From contig CM075189.1 of NCBI GenBank assembly GCA_037577475.1, forward strand, positions 32,482,839 through 32,546,838: DNA of 64,000 bases. The letters are read 5' to 3'. Position 1 is the stretch's first letter; each line of letters starts with the position of its first letter. The DNA is from Chaunax sp. Z400 (Eukaryota; Chordata; Actinopteri; Lophiiformes; Chaunacidae). This document shows, in pieces, positions 1-13,388 of this stretch. Below the pieces are notes generated by a model. That model saw only the letters and a list, made by a program, of their open reading frames with translations. It was not told the origin of the DNA and searched no databases. The translations under genes and the position numbers were made by a program.

Positions 1-1224
1 TTTTTTTGTTTTTTTTGCAAGACAATAAATGCAATAATAACAATAAAAACGTTTTTTTAGGGTTGTTTTTTTTGCATTTGCATTTGCAAGACAATGAATC
101 CATTATCCCTGCATTCATTATCTTGATTAATAGCGTCTGCTTTTAGGTATTTACTTTTAGGTCCTTCCTCCACACTTGAACTCAGATATTATCTCCTGGT
201 GGAGGTTTATGGCTTTGTCCCTGTGAGGAATTACACTCTAGACTTGGAGGAGAGATGCTAAAATGATGGGGAAAAAAAATGAAAAAAAAGTTGAACATAG
301 CCTACATTGTCATATAAAACATTTTTAATTGTCATTTATCAGAAAATGTATTATTTTAGTCAAGAGGGAAACATTCAGCTACTCTCTTCTCAGTATTTCT
401 TATCAGCCTGTGGCCTATAAGATCACTGGTGTTTATCCAGCAGGTTGTAGAGCTAATGTGAATAATCACTCTATGATGTGTCTGGACTGCTTTGCTTTTC
501 TTCAGGCCTCTGCACAGCATGTCTACTGAAGAGATCCTCAGTATATGTGTGTCCCTGTTGCCAACAGTCCAGTTACTCAGTTACTGTTCCGCCCTGCTGT
601 AATTAAAGGAAGCAGACTTGTGGTGTAAGACGGTCGTGTTTTCCAGCAACCGGTAATTACAGGAACTCACCATGAAACTCTAGACGATTGTGGAACATAC
701 TTACTTTGCTGACCTCACTACCTGGACTATGTACTGCAGTTGATCTGTTAAATTAAACCAGGTCAGACAGTGAGAATCACACAGGGACAAGCTTGGAGGT
801 AATTTATTACACATACCTGTAATCTGAAAGCCTCTGAATGATTCATAGCCACATCAGCTGTCTCCCAGTGTGTGTCTGTGTGTGATTCCATGTGTTTATG
901 TGCATGCATTTGCATCAGGGGTATAGCCCAGTTATAATCCATCAAAAATGAGTCGTCAGTGTTAGTGTTATGAATAACCAAGCATTGTCTTCTCTGATTT
1001 GTGCAGCCTTCTCAGGTGTGTTTACAGGGCGTGTGTAGAACAGGTGGATAAATAAAGCTGTTTGTATGCGAGGGACTGGAATATAGAATTATGTGGAACT
1101 CTTCTGCATGGAGGTGAAAATAACATCTGCTGGTTGGTTTCAGGACACCAGTGGAGACGTTCTCCAATAATGAGGCTTGTGAGTGGTGAGATAAAGGGAC
1201 GACACGGTGAAAGGGCTGAGTGTG

Positions 1225-1228
<4 letters not shown>
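1..1228. other. Non-coding AT-rich stretch
   Basis: No coding region is supported. The first 110 bases are T/A-rich, with a local duplication: TTTGCAAGACAAT occurs once near position 15 and again near 85, the second time after repeated TTTGCA. Short open frames here have no splice or codon signal that I can see. Confidence 0.6.
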
Positions 1229-1270
<42 letters not shown>

Positions 1271-1277
1271 CGTGTGT
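1229..1277. repeat. (TG)n microsatellite
   Basis: This is an uninterrupted TG dinucleotide run from 1229 to about 1266, followed by GCGTGCGTGTGT. Apparent Cys-Val or Thr-His proteins across it are read-through of the repeat. Confidence 0.95.
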
Positions 1278-2912
1278 TCGTATTGGGATGCTTGATGCAT
1301 TCTATGATAAGTAAGTAAAATCAAGCTTATGATCGTTCTACTTTTACCATATTAGTCGACTCTAGCAGCCAAATACTGCATATCAAATAATCATAGTATC
1401 AAATCAAGGACAATTAAATAAATTCTCCAAAATGTTATAATCATGTTAGCTTTAAGTTGTTCTAAATGAAGTGTCCAAATACCATACGGACAGTCCGGTA
1501 ATCATTTCTTCTGTCCATACCAGCTGTAAGAGATCCATCATCGCACAAAGAGAAATGAGGACAAAGTCTGCAGACTGAAAAAAAAAATCTATCCAAAGCT
1601 AAAGTATCCTCTAAAGATCTGATTTCATATAACTTGATTCCCTTTTTTGTGTCTATTGACAGAAGAACAGAAGTTTCTGTTCCACATGTCTTGTTTTAGG
1701 GTTATTATGGGATCTCCAGTGATCTGTAGTTGCTCTATGAAGGGAAAACCTCAGTACAGCATGGAGAGGAGGACTGTTGTAATCGACATTACTCATAATA
1801 CATAGAGTTTTATTGTTTTTATAAATCAGACGATGGAAGTGAAACAGATGTGACAGTCACAGAGCCACAGACTCATACAGCTGACCTCAGATCAGCCCAG
1901 GAAAAGGAATAAAAAAGGAAACATAGTGAAAACATGGCGTATAACTGATCCAATAGGATGGATGTGAACGTCCAGTCATCCTTTGATGGTTTGTTAAGAA
2001 GCAAATGTTTCACCTTCTTTTTGATTTTGATCCACCGTCACTGAATCATCATTTTGTTCAGTCTGTGTTTATCCATACAGTTTATCCAGTTTACTAACTA
2101 TACGATGTCTACGAGTGTTTGTGTAAAACCAATTCCAAACACGTTTGGATGCTGTGTGAAATGTTAATAAACCGACTCCATGCTGTGTAAAGCATTAATA
2201 AAACAGCATTAATAAAACATTTACTGACAAATGTTTTCTGAAGTGTTTCTGAACCAATGTTTTACCTGTGGAATGGTCCAATCACGTGTTTCTGATCAAT
2301 CCACAACTTTTTGTTTGAAACTGTTTCTTCAAAATAAAGATATATTTATTAAACAAAACAAACAAACATATTAACCCAAAAAAAGTAGTTGTAGTGAAAT
2401 ATTTATTGTTTTTCTATTTTGATTTCACATCATATTTTCCTGGAATCAGGGTTTAAACTCACCTTGACAGTCGGCTTTTTTTATTCATTTCTAGTTGTTC
2501 CTCTCTTTTTGTTTTCTCTGCTTCTTACAGTAAGTAGAGTCATAAATATTCAAATGGCTCAAACTATATGTCACTCTATAAAATACAATGGTCATTCTGA
2601 ATAAATACCAAGCTATTATAAATAAGCTCCAGCAGTCATTGGTTAAGAAAGTCAAATGGTTTTCTTAAGGATCATCTGTACCATTTGCTCATTGTTAGAG
2701 ATGCAGAACTTTAAGTTACTTGATTGTAAGTTTCTTCACAAAATGCACGATGGAGTTAAAACTAACTTCTCTAATTGAAGTTTCATAGACACACGTTTGC
2801 AATATTTGACTATGAGAATCAGATATTTGTGTATCCAAGCCTTGCAAGTGCTAATCAGTGTTTTGAGGTTTTTAAAAAAAAAACTATTTTAAAGTAAATT
2901 CTGTCTTCCTCT
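1278..2912. other. Non-coding stretch
   Basis: No gene is recognised. A 15-bp unit GCATTAATAAAACA is repeated twice in tandem near 2193-2222. The rest is AT-rich unique sequence. Confidence 0.5.
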
Positions 2913-3329
2913 TGTCATGTTTTTGCTTTACAGTCCCCCTTTCTCTCCCCCCTGTCTTTGTGATTGCCCCTGATTAGATTCACCTGTCCCTTATACGGTA
3001 AGCCTCTCCTCCCTATCGTGTATTCAGCGTTTAATCCCCTAATTCTTTCTCAGTTCATCTCTGTTCTCCGTGTCCATCGCTCATTTCCTTGTGTTTTTGG
3101 TTGTGTTGCCTTCTTTCCCTAATTTTTAGCCTTTGAATTTTTTGTCTGCTCCCTCTGGATGATGTTTGCTTGTTCTGGACTGCTCCTCCAGTTTGATCCT
3201 TGATCATCTCTTGTAAACTGTTTGTTTGTTTGTTTGAGGTTGTTTGTATTAAAATCACAGAGCTGCATCAACTTTTTCTTTACCTGCATCACATTCTTTA
3301 TGTTCCCTGAATCAAGCGGAATTCTGACA
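2913..3329 (+). mobile_element. Possible solo-LTR-like interspersed repeat
   Basis: The segment starts TGTCATGTTTTT and ends TTCTGACA, so it has TG...CA boundaries. Inside it are pyrimidine-rich text with CACCTGTCCCTTATA, and a late ATTAAAATCACAGAGCTGCATC signal-like region. This style matches a dispersed repeat common in fish genomes that looks like a solo LTR with a TATA-like box and a poly(A) site. A clear target-site duplication is not visible, so the ends are uncertain. It resembles, on the opposite strand, the element at 32419-33313. Class assignment is inference. Confidence 0.45.
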
Positions 3330-6300
3330 TGGCTTTTACTCCTGAATCCCTGGATGTCCACGGATGACTCTTTGCAGCTATGTGATGATTTATTAGCAAT
3401 TGATCATGATTGGGGAAGTCATTCTGATTGGTCAGAGGTCATGGTCAGCCCCACAACAGCATGAACCAAACTTAACACTGTACAGCATCTTGCTCTTTCA
3501 CTACATTATATTGCACCTTCCAGGGTTATACATGGCAGCTTGAGCTCGTGTCATCTTTAGGCCGCCCTGCCACGGCAGACTTGGGGTGCTCTAACAAGGC
3601 TATACCACTTCCATATGAATGCATGGTGTGTTGCCAGCATTGTTAGAAGCCCTGCTCAGCTGTGGATAAGCCAAGGCAGCAGGGAGTGATTGTTAAGTGT
3701 AAGAGAGGCTTAAACTCATTGTCTGGCTCCCATTGGAACCACAGGGGTTAAGACTGATAGACCATGTCCAATCCGCATTTTGATGGACTGCAGCAGCAGA
3801 ATTTCAATAAGGAGTTAAGTTTCAATCTCCATTTCTTTCCCCTCATCCTCTCTCCCTCTCTTTTCTTATCCTGTTTTAACTTTTCCTGTCTCTCACAGCA
3901 CTTCTTATTTTCTTCTTCCTTTTTTTTTTACATCCACATCCCTCTCCGTCCATCTTCTCCACCCTCCCTGCTTCAGTGTCAGAGTATCCCAGAGAGGAGG
4001 ATTGAGCCGGCATGAAATGGGTTTAGCAAAAGAGACAGTTTTCACTGCAGAAATGTTCCCTCTTTCCTGTTCAGTTTTGTCAAAGCCAACATTCCCCCAA
4101 CCAAAAAAAACAACTAGTATTTGATCTGTTATGCTGTTTCTACCTCTCTCCTCTCTCCAACCTTCTCTATTTCCCTCCAGTCTGATTCATCTATCGCTCC
4201 AGCTCACCAACAAGGAAATCGATATACAAGTATTGACACTGAATGATTTTTATTTCCAAGTGAAAAATAATAACCTGATTGTAGAATCTAAAAAGGAAAG
4301 TAATGAAGAGGTGATACATAGCATAATATGGCACAGGACTAAAACTTTTTTTGTGCAGTTTAAAGTATCATCATTATGTGTGTCGTATGTTTGTGTTTTG
4401 CAGACATTTTTTAATTGTTATTTTTTATTATTTTAAATCATAATCGTCTAATAAGTCCTAAATTCTTAAGAGAGTGGGGAAACTTACAATAAGACACAAA
4501 AGCATTGTTGCTAGAATGTTTGCTGGTGTCTTAATGCGCATCATTAAATATTTTAGTAAACTTTACTACAGATGGTAGTTATTAGTTCCAATATATTTAT
4601 AATTTTATTACTTAAAAAAATGTTTTTACCCCATTGTGACTGATAAGATAAGGACAAAGTGTGTTTTTTCTTCCTTTCAGACAAAAAAAAAATGGCTGTC
4701 TTGCTTTCCTCTCACTCTCTATCCAAGAGTTGACCTAACATGGGTCAGAAGTGCTGGTCTAGAGGTGAATGAAGAGAATCCTGCAGCATCAGTAGCTGAT
4801 AGTGTATCTACACACAAACATGTGCAGCAATAGTCACAGATTTGATCCTTGAGCCTAAAGTGGAAGAGACGTCTGCTTAAAGCTTGATGTCTGTGATGGT
4901 GAATTTTACTTTGACATTTTCCATGAAATGAGAGGATTTTATTACCGTGACACTTTGCATTGCTTTGGTTTCCACTTGGATACATTGAGGTTCACAGAAA
5001 TCTTGGCTGAAGCTTGAAACTTAATAGCTTAATAATTATACTAAGTTGCCCTCACATGTGTTCATGTTCATGTGTTGATTTAAGAGTTCATATTCTGTAA
5101 GTCGAATACGACAGGTATTGCCATCTGTCATGCACGTAATGAGTTAGCTAGTTGGCTAGATGATGTCCGTGGTCAGATCCAGAGGCCTGGAATCAGGGGA
5201 GAAGAATCCTCTGCCAAACCTGTCAAAACCTTGCATTTAACTATAAATCAGCTCTACTACTGAACCTCTGCACAACAGAGGCCTTCCTCACCAGAGGAAC
5301 CCTAGCACTTTATGATGTCATCATATCGTGACATATGGAATTCTTCAAGCTGGCCTCTCCCAGATTAGTGCCGTCACCACAGGTGCTTCCTATCAGCTTC
5401 AACACCTGTAAAATGTCATTAGGAAGGTAGAGGAAGGTGCAATTACAAATCTGCAACATCCTCAAGGGAAAATAAAATGATTACCACATAACACTAAACA
5501 TAGCATTATGTTAAAGAATATCAAGGTTAATGACTACAGTAAGTCTGTCTGACTGCTATTTGACTCTCTGACAGAGAGTCATGTCTGCATTTAGCTGGAC
5601 TACAGGCCTCAACTCTCCTCATGTCACAAGTTATGTGAGCGGTTGTGAAGACAGAGACACGTGTAAGGATGGATGCTTCACAAAGAGATCAACTGACTGA
5701 ATATTTAACTAAGAGTGCACATCTAAACATTTAATCACAAGTGTCGGATCAACGGCAGTATGTATGCTAAAAGATTATCATCGTATTGATGGAATGCATC
5801 ATCAAGTTATATCGTTATATCTTTTTTCTTCTTCTTTTTGTCAGGTGTGCTGCTAACCAGGCCACAAATTTGTCAGCACAAGAAAGAAGTTTTTTTTTCT
5901 TTTTCTACAAAAAGCAGCTGGTGTTCTAAGAATTGGCACTGAGTTCAATCCTGTTGTGCACCCCTGTGTAGCTGGATTACAAATTACTGGGAATCATGCT
6001 GCACTCTTAATACAGGCAATACAGTAATTGATTCTAATGGTAAAATACAGATGTATTCAGTGTGTGTTTCAGAAGCTGCGTGTAAAGCTCGTACCGCACA
6101 AAGATGTTCTTACCACATTTAATTAGATACACACATAGCACTTTAAATTCCCCAAAGCATTCTTTTACCAAGACACACTGGTCTTACAGCACCACTTTGT
6201 CTCTGAGAGCTGCAATGCCGCTCAGCGCGTTGATGTATGGGACTGCTGGGAGTTCTGCTGGAGTTCATTACTATGACTTATTCCGTGAAAAGATCTGTTC

Positions 6301-6608
6301 TCCGCTCTAATGGACATTCCACTTGAATTACACTGGCTCACCACTCTACAGTAAATACTCCCTAATACCGTAGCTAATGAATGTTTGTCTGTGTGTGCAC
6401 CGCATATCTGGCACACAGCAGCAACAGCATTTACTTTTACTGCTAATAAAATGTACAAGACATATAGGCCGAAACTGACTTTTAATAGCAACAATAAAAC
6501 CAACAATAAAATATAAAATGGGCCAGTGTGTCTAATAAGTCAAGTAATAAAAACCTATATTCTTTTTCCTATTATTAATTTCAAAGTCCAACTTACAACT
6601 ATAACTGA
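3330..6608. other. Non-coding stretch
   Basis: No gene is recognised. Pyrimidine-rich tracts occur at about 3830-3990 and 4130-4200. The remaining sequence is AT-rich and unique, with many stops in all frames. Confidence 0.5.
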
Positions 6609-6685
6609 GAGATAGATCGATAGATAGATATCTATATATATAGAGAGAGAGAGATAGATAGATATATATCTATATATAGATAGAC

Positions 6686-6742
<57 letters not shown>
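6609..6742. repeat. (GATA)n / (TATA) compound microsatellite
   Basis: The core is GATA units from about 6686 to 6742, preceded by imperfect GATA, TATATA and GAGA runs. Both strands give low-complexity frames (Tyr-Leu-Ser-Ile repeats), which are artefacts of the repeat. Confidence 0.95.
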
Positions 6743-8969
6743 CAGTAGATATTAGAAAGAAATAATAGAGCATTTAGTGCAAATGTATTTCTGCAGCACC
6801 ACTGTGCATTAGCGTCAATGGTATGGAAAGTGTTGGTAGTAAATGTCCGGAAGGTGGAACTACTAAACATAATGAGATCTGAGGAGGTCAGGCTCGGCCA
6901 ATAAGCATAGCAGCTCATTTTGTAAGAGCCAACATCAGTGCCAGTGTTGTAAACCAGACATATGCATGTCAGACACTTTAGTACAAGACCCCCAAATAAG
7001 ACACCATTACTCTATAAATGGAGGCAGACATAATTCTTCATGTCACAATCAAGTAAGAGCAGCCTGGGAAGAGTTGGCTTCTCCATTATATAACACACAC
7101 TGAGAACCGCTGCCCAGTCAAAGTAAGAATTAAATGAATTAAGGCAATGAATGATGTGTGTGTGTGTGTCTCTGTGTGTGTGTGTGTCCTGAATGTTCAT
7201 ATTGCACTGTAGGCAATGTATTCATCACCTGGCCCACAGAAGCTTTTGAATAGTAATTTAATTGAACCATTGCTCAAAATAATTCAATCAAATATCTTCA
7301 AATAACCCTCTAACCAAATTATCTCACCGCACCACAGCTGGCTGCCTCTGTCAGCACACCTGACGAGGAATGAGAGGCAGAATTAGCTGGAGCAGATGTA
7401 AACATCACACGAGATTATTCAGAAATGAGACCGCCATCATATGGTGCTACCATGAGCGTTTTTCATCACCCTGAAAATTAGGTAAATATATATAAATATC
7501 TTCATCAGCTCAGCCTCATACCCTGACATCCAAATGACCACTGACCCACAGGTGGACTTTCATTTCATCAATCAGATGAATTCTTAGATGCATCAGGATA
7601 CAAACATGGACAACGATGAGTAGATCACACATTTCCAAAAATCGATTTTCTAAACGTTACTAACGTACATAATGTTGACGGAAAGAAAATGGCGGAACTC
7701 AAGAGCAGTAAGCCCGGACAGTCGACTGGTGCACACATAACAAAAACATGCTGTGAAGATGGCAAAGAGAGAGAACCAACAACCACCTCCTGCCTCCTGG
7801 GATCTGCAGGGGTGCAAATGTTGCATAATGTAGCAGAAGAATGGCAGATCACTCACAAAGATGGAGTTTTAGTTACTGATATGCTGATGTCTGTTGAATT
7901 ATTACAGGATGCTGCTACAGCACACTAGTTTCTTTTCTGCAGCGGAAATAAATGTTAAATAAATAAATAAATAATAAATCTTTACAAACACACTGTTTTA
8001 AAAGCAAGTCGTCAGTCAGAAAAAAATGTCATGAATAGAAAACAATAGTGATGCATTGCTAATAGTTTTATCATCTAATCGTAGCCATCTGGATCAGAAT
8101 GAAAATGTGAGGTCCTTAGAGATTCCCACCCCCACTATAGTATATATACTGGGTAATAGATTCATTCAGTGTGGATGTTATGGTGAAGAGGAAGGAATGT
8201 ATGATTTCACTGGTTTGTAAGATGTTATGAAATGTTTACAAGAAGGCAGTTGTTATAATTCACAATACACAGAGAAAATACAGCCACAATGACATTCAAC
8301 CACACTCATATATGTGTTACTGTATGTATATGTGTTAACTTGTCAACATGTGATGAGAAATGTGTAACAATAAAGCTTCATGTTGAATCAACTGAACGCC
8401 TCCTACACAATCATTCATCAAGGCTAATGGTGTAAATTTAACAATCCAACACAGCAGACATATAAATACGTATTTCACCATAATAAGATGAATAAGGTAC
8501 TTCCATCAACATACAGGCAGAAAGAAACATGAGTGAAGGCTGATAAAACAAGCAACAATTAATGAGCAGCAGTAAGATGAACAAGATCAGCAGGGACTGA
8601 ACACCTTGTGACACAATGACACGACTAATGATAATATCAAGCTTATTTATTGGTTTGAAGGCACACAATCTGCAAAGGAGACCCCGAAAACAGCACACAG
8701 TACAAAATACTGGATAGTGTCTTGGTTTGTTACTTTAACAAAAAAAAAAATCAGTAAAATGTTATTAAATGTGTGTTTGAAATAACCAGTTTTGAGATTG
8801 AACCCTATCAAGATAATTCTGAACTAGATTAAAGGTTTTCAAAGACTGAACTCCATTTTTTCCAGGTCTGTGATAAGAGTAACACGTTTCACACAAGTGC
8901 TGCAATTATGTGATTCCTCACTTCTGTGTGTTTTTAACCCGACCCGCGAGAGCTGAATCGTCTCTGATA
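6743..8969. other. Non-coding stretch
   Basis: No supported gene. A short TG-rich patch lies at 7156-7188 and a (TAAA)n run at about 7952-7972. The stretch 7200-7470 is unusually free of simple repeats and rich in TAATTTAATTG-like homeodomain-type words, so it could be a conserved non-coding element; this is a guess from appearance only. A 79-codon open frame at 7689-7928 was not recognised as any protein. Confidence 0.45.
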
Positions 8970-9263
8970 CTACACATAATACTCATCTGTATGTGATCTG
9001 CTGTGACTCCTCAATTCAGACTTTAAACTGTGCCTTTTTCCACATATCTTGCAAAGGTACAGCTTCGTACCTGTGTGGGCTCTTCTCATGTGAATGGTCA
9101 AATGATCCTTTCGTGTGAGATCTTTGCCACATGTTTCACCAACGTGAAGTGCCTTTTGTTTCAGGTCATGAAAATAGATCAGGTCCCGTGTCGAGATGCT
9201 GTTTGGGAGTCTGTGGGCAGGAAAACACCAGTAAGCTCTGGTGCACAAAAGGCAGGACCCCAC
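8970..9263 (-). pseudogene. Decayed C2H2 zinc-finger fragment
   Basis: The minus strand reads two adjacent zinc-finger units before a TAG at 8970-8972. The last finger is intact by pattern: Cys-x2-Cys (CKIC), then twelve residues, then His-x3-His (HSRSH). The finger before it keeps the second Cys and both His (CGKDLTRKDHLTIH...H) but the first Cys of the pair is Gly. The linker is TGTKLY instead of the usual TGEKPY. C2H2 fingers bind DNA in nuclear regulators, but with only two fingers, one broken, and an upstream part that does not look like fingers, this is most simply a relic of a zinc-finger gene. It could also be a last exon of an unrecognised gene; no convincing upstream exon was found. 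Confidence 0.6.
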
Positions 9264-9476
9264 TGGAAACGCCTATAAAAAAATAATTGTATAAAGATTA
9301 TATAGATTGCCCAGGGGGACATTGCCCTCCACCTCTCAGGCTCTGTCTTTTATCTGTAACACACACTCACACATGCTGTGCCCTTTGAGAACCAGCAGTA
9401 ATTTAAAGTTGTTTAGATATTGATCTGTCTCAGGATGGCAAGACAGCAGGCTGCAAAACACAGGCTGGCCCTTAAA

Positions 9477-9478
<2 letters not shown>

Positions 9479-9519
<41 letters not shown>
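9479..9519. repeat. (TG)n microsatellite
   Basis: About 20 uninterrupted TG units. Confidence 0.95.
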
Positions 9520-9520
<1 letters not shown>

Positions 9521-9969
9521 CTGTATCTCTCTGTGTGCTGCACATGTGTGTGAATAGAAATGGTTTATAAAGTGGAAAGGAGTAAGACAATTGTTTTACC
9601 GTGCATTTGTTTTTTGTGTTTGTGTCTACGTGTGTGTTGTGTGTGTCTTTAGGCTATTAACATGGCAGTCAGTGTGTGACAGAGATGGATGTGGAGGGCT
9701 TTCTGCTATCAAATCACAGTGAGGGGGAGAAGCAGAGTCAGAGAGGAACTGTATGTATTATTGCAGGGTTTTAGTGGGAGTATAAAATGAAAGCATTAGT
9801 TTGTTCACCCTTGGTCAGCTCTATTGATTTAGACCTTTTTCACAAGGGCATCTTCTGTTGGTTGTTATCACAGACAGAAGGACAACGGCAACAGTCAATA
9901 GAAGTCAACATTTCAAACTTTAAACTATATTTTATGTAAGCTGATGAGAAAATGACCCTGGATTCACTC
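9520..9969. other. Non-coding stretch
   Basis: TG-rich at its start (9600-9660), then unique sequence. No gene seen. Confidence 0.5.
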
Positions 9970-10265
9970 CTAAATGTGATGGTTTCCTCATTGGCACATG
10001 TGTCACCCTTCCACCTAGTTTCATGGTAATCTGTTGTGTAGTTTATGCAGAACTGACACAAATTAGCAAAAAGACCTATCTTACAATGTTAAAGAAAGTG
10101 TTCCACCCCCCTATCTGGATCCATTTCGAAATCGACTGGTTTCTTTTGGCCCATGCCTCCACTGAGTTTTTGTGTGATCTTGCTGACAAACTGACAAAGT
10201 TGCTGACGGACAAACAAACCAGAAAACAGACACCGGAGTCAACATAACCTCCTTAGTGGAGGTAA
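9970..10265 (-). repeat. Decayed dispersed repeat of a type common in fish
   Basis: The text around CTAGTTTCATGGTAATCTG, then GCTGACAAACTGACAAAG, then CAAACAAACCAGAAAACAG, and the end word ATAACCTCCTTAGTGGAGG, follows a dispersed repeat known in many fish genomes. Usual copies carry AACATAACCTCCTTGG followed by a CGGAGG-like closing. The closing CCTCC...GGAGG pair forms a small inverted repeat. I assign the minus strand because family copies are usually quoted in the opposite sense, and that choice is weak. The class is not known to me. Confidence 0.5.
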
Positions 10266-13200
10266 ATATGATCACTTTAGACAAGAAGATGGTGTAAAGC
10301 CAAAATCAAGGCTTTAGAATCATAGTCCACAAACCAATAATAACATGATGGTGGGTTTACACTCGGTGTGTATCAGAGAAACTCTGGACTAAATTAAGTT
10401 CCTGTCACTTCAGAATAAGTACTCTGATATTTCAGGAGTTATATCAGGGCAGAGTGGAAAAGCCAACAATATTTTAAAACAGGGACTTTAGCCACTAATT
10501 TAGACGTCTAATTTAATTCCTTGAGCTTTTTGGTCAAAAACTCAGAACACTTTGGTTCAGATGATGTCTAAAAGAACTATTGTACAGATGATATTTGGTG
10601 CAAAGGGATTGTTTTACATGAGAGGGGAGGGGGTGGTACAAAATGGGGAGTCATGTCAAATCATTTTTCAACCACTGGGGGGGGGGGACTTGTGTACTTA
10701 GTCCAGTTTAGGGGAGAGACCAAAGGCTTTGGTACCAATGGTTTGAATCCGTCCTGTAGCTCCTGTGGGCCACTGCTGCTAGTCATGTATACTCCTGGCA
10801 CTCAGAGCTGACATTTTGACGTGATGGTCAGACTTCCCATGGTGCATCAGAGGGAGGGGCACATTATGGCGCTCATAGTACAGACTGGGGGATGTAGCTA
10901 TTATAGGACCAATGAAGTTATTTCTTCAGTGATCTTGAGTTTTCTCCTGTGTTTTTCTCCACCTTTCAGCACATAGACTGGTCCATAATGAAAACAGCTG
11001 AGAGTGCAAAAGCCTCTTTTTGTGTGCCTTTATCTGACTGACGGTTTCACCCCTGCCCACCCCTAAAATTAATCTCACGATACATCAGGCTCCAAAATGC
11101 TAGAATTCTAAAGTTCTCTTCAAATCTAATAATGGCCGCTGTGTTACATTATTGGTTATTCTGACAGCTCTGTTGTGTACGTTACAGTTTATTGGGTAAA
11201 ATGCTCATTTACATCAACTTGAAGCTAATGCTGTCTATGTGCATGCTGTGATGTGTGGGGTGTGTAGGTTTATTATTGCTGGTACTGTGTGGTGGGAGGG
11301 GTGGCTATCACACACTCATTCTGCTCAAGTACACACAGCTTGTGTGGTCATGTGATAAGGATTTGCATTAAGGAATGAGCTGTTTGTTTTGTTGATAACT
11401 TGCACTCCCATTGTTTCCTCATTGCATTTGCTCCTGTACCCGTCCCACAGGCATCTGGTGTGAATATTAAAGAAAAACAAATATTTAGGGTGAAGGGACG
11501 GTCATGCATGGAGAAAAAATATGCCCCGCTCTGGGGAGAGTCCAGTTAAAAATAGCACCCCCTCCTCTTATAAAGAACACTCCCTTAATACAATTCATGA
11601 TGAACTGCAGTCATTTCTGTGATCTACTGACTTTAATTTTCTGACTAAATACAGTACCTGGCTGCCCAAGTAGCCGTACTCAGAGAGTGCAGAGTACTTA
11701 CATGGCTGTAGAGTCTTTGGTAACAAACATGTGGGACCACCATTGGTGTCGACACCCTCCCTCATCAGGCTGTCCTGCTATATGCTAATTAGTAATTTCA
11801 TATCATCAGGGCTCAATAGGTGCACCTTTTGGCTGGCATTTAAATACTGATAGCTGTCTCAGGTTTCATGGCCAATGCCTGTGACAGTAGTTATGCCTCA
11901 GAAACTGACTGAATAAAGCATGAGGAGACATGAGGGAGTTACATACACTAATTGTAGATAGTTATGTGAGGTACATAGAGCTCCAGGACCCCACCTCACT
12001 GTTCAACTGCAGTATAGCCATAACCACAGTAAAGGCAACCTTATGTTGTCATTAATGCAATGACTGTAATAATGAGCTCAATCCCTGTCTGTCTATAGGC
12101 ATGAACCCTTTAATAAGGGCGTATTGTAGACTATTAAAGGCAGTAAGAGATGGTATAAACATGAACCACTCAACAGCAGACCATAGTGGCAGAACAGGTG
12201 TGGGTAAAACAGCATGTAATCGGTTTGAAGGCAGTAAACAAACCCAGATGGGTACAGTGAGCAGACGCATGAGATGGACCACACTCATCATAGATTATGT
12301 GTCCTCTATATGTGATGAGACTGATTCTGGATGAGGAGCAGCTGTGCAGGCAGGTGGCCTGATCAGCTGATGAGCTGAGGAGGGAAGCCCAACAGTGACG
12401 TCTGCAGGGAAACATCAGGTCTGGAACGACATGAGTGGTCAGTGTGAACAACATTGTGATGAAGTAGAAGTGGAGGAGGTTATATTTGAGGCTGTTGACG
12501 CTTTTGGTAGAACCAAACCTCCTCGACTATGAAGTCAAATATACAATATATATATATGTAGATGAGTTCTGTTTATCACATGTATTTTTTTTAATAACCC
12601 ATGTTCCGCTTGTCCAAGCTGGATAGAAAAGGAGCATTTTGAGAAAAAAAAAGACCATTAATTTCAGCTTGTCTTCAAGAGGTATTCTGGCTATTTAGCA
12701 TCACACCTCCAGGAAGTTGGTTTGTGAGAGAAACAAGACTAATGCCCTCGACTGATGTTCTCAGATGAAAGGAGTTTAGGGTCATTCTGGTTCCTGTTCT
12801 CCCCTCCCGACAATCAGAGGATACATGGTAGTGGATGTGCTGATATCCTGTCACAACATCAGTATCCAGACAATGTGATGAAATTGAAAAAGAAAATTCT
12901 CCACCATTTTGAATGATTTGTGAACTGTTTCCTCTAAAAGTAACCATAGCAATATAGAGATCCATGAATGCAAACTAAGGTATTCAATTGATGCTGCATG
13001 AGTCATAAAACTGGCCCATATGGCTCTTTCTATGAAAGCATTCAGTGTGACTGGGTGTCGTGGGGATCATGCATTATTATTTCAAACCATCCATCAGCGT
13101 CCTACTGGGCTGCTTCACGCTAGGAACATGTCTTCCAGTTTAAAGTATCACGCTGAGAATACAAATCCAGTGTTATCATGTGAATGTGTGCGATCAGTGT

Positions 13201-13334
13201 CTTTTAGGGCGTTTGTGCGCTTGTAGCTCCTACCATCATGTCGAGCAGATGTTTAGCTGCTGGTGGAGATGACGATCACCCAGCACGATAATAAGGTCAC
13301 GTCAAGGAGCATTTGGATACAGATGTCTACCGGC
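10266..13334. other. Non-coding stretch
   Basis: No gene recognised. An 11-base G run lies at 10677-10687 and a short TATATATA run near 12545. The rest is unique. Confidence 0.5.
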
Positions 13335-13388
13335 TGTGTGTGTCTGTGTATGTGTGTGTGTGTCTGTGTATGTGTATGTGTGTGTGTA
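13335..13388. repeat. Interrupted (TG)n microsatellite
   Basis: TG units broken by TC and TA dinucleotides. Confidence 0.9.

Noticed and set aside
7689..7928. 79-codon plus-strand open frame starting with a good ATG context
   Set aside because: No domain, splice or poly(A) support that I can see, and composition is like the flanks.
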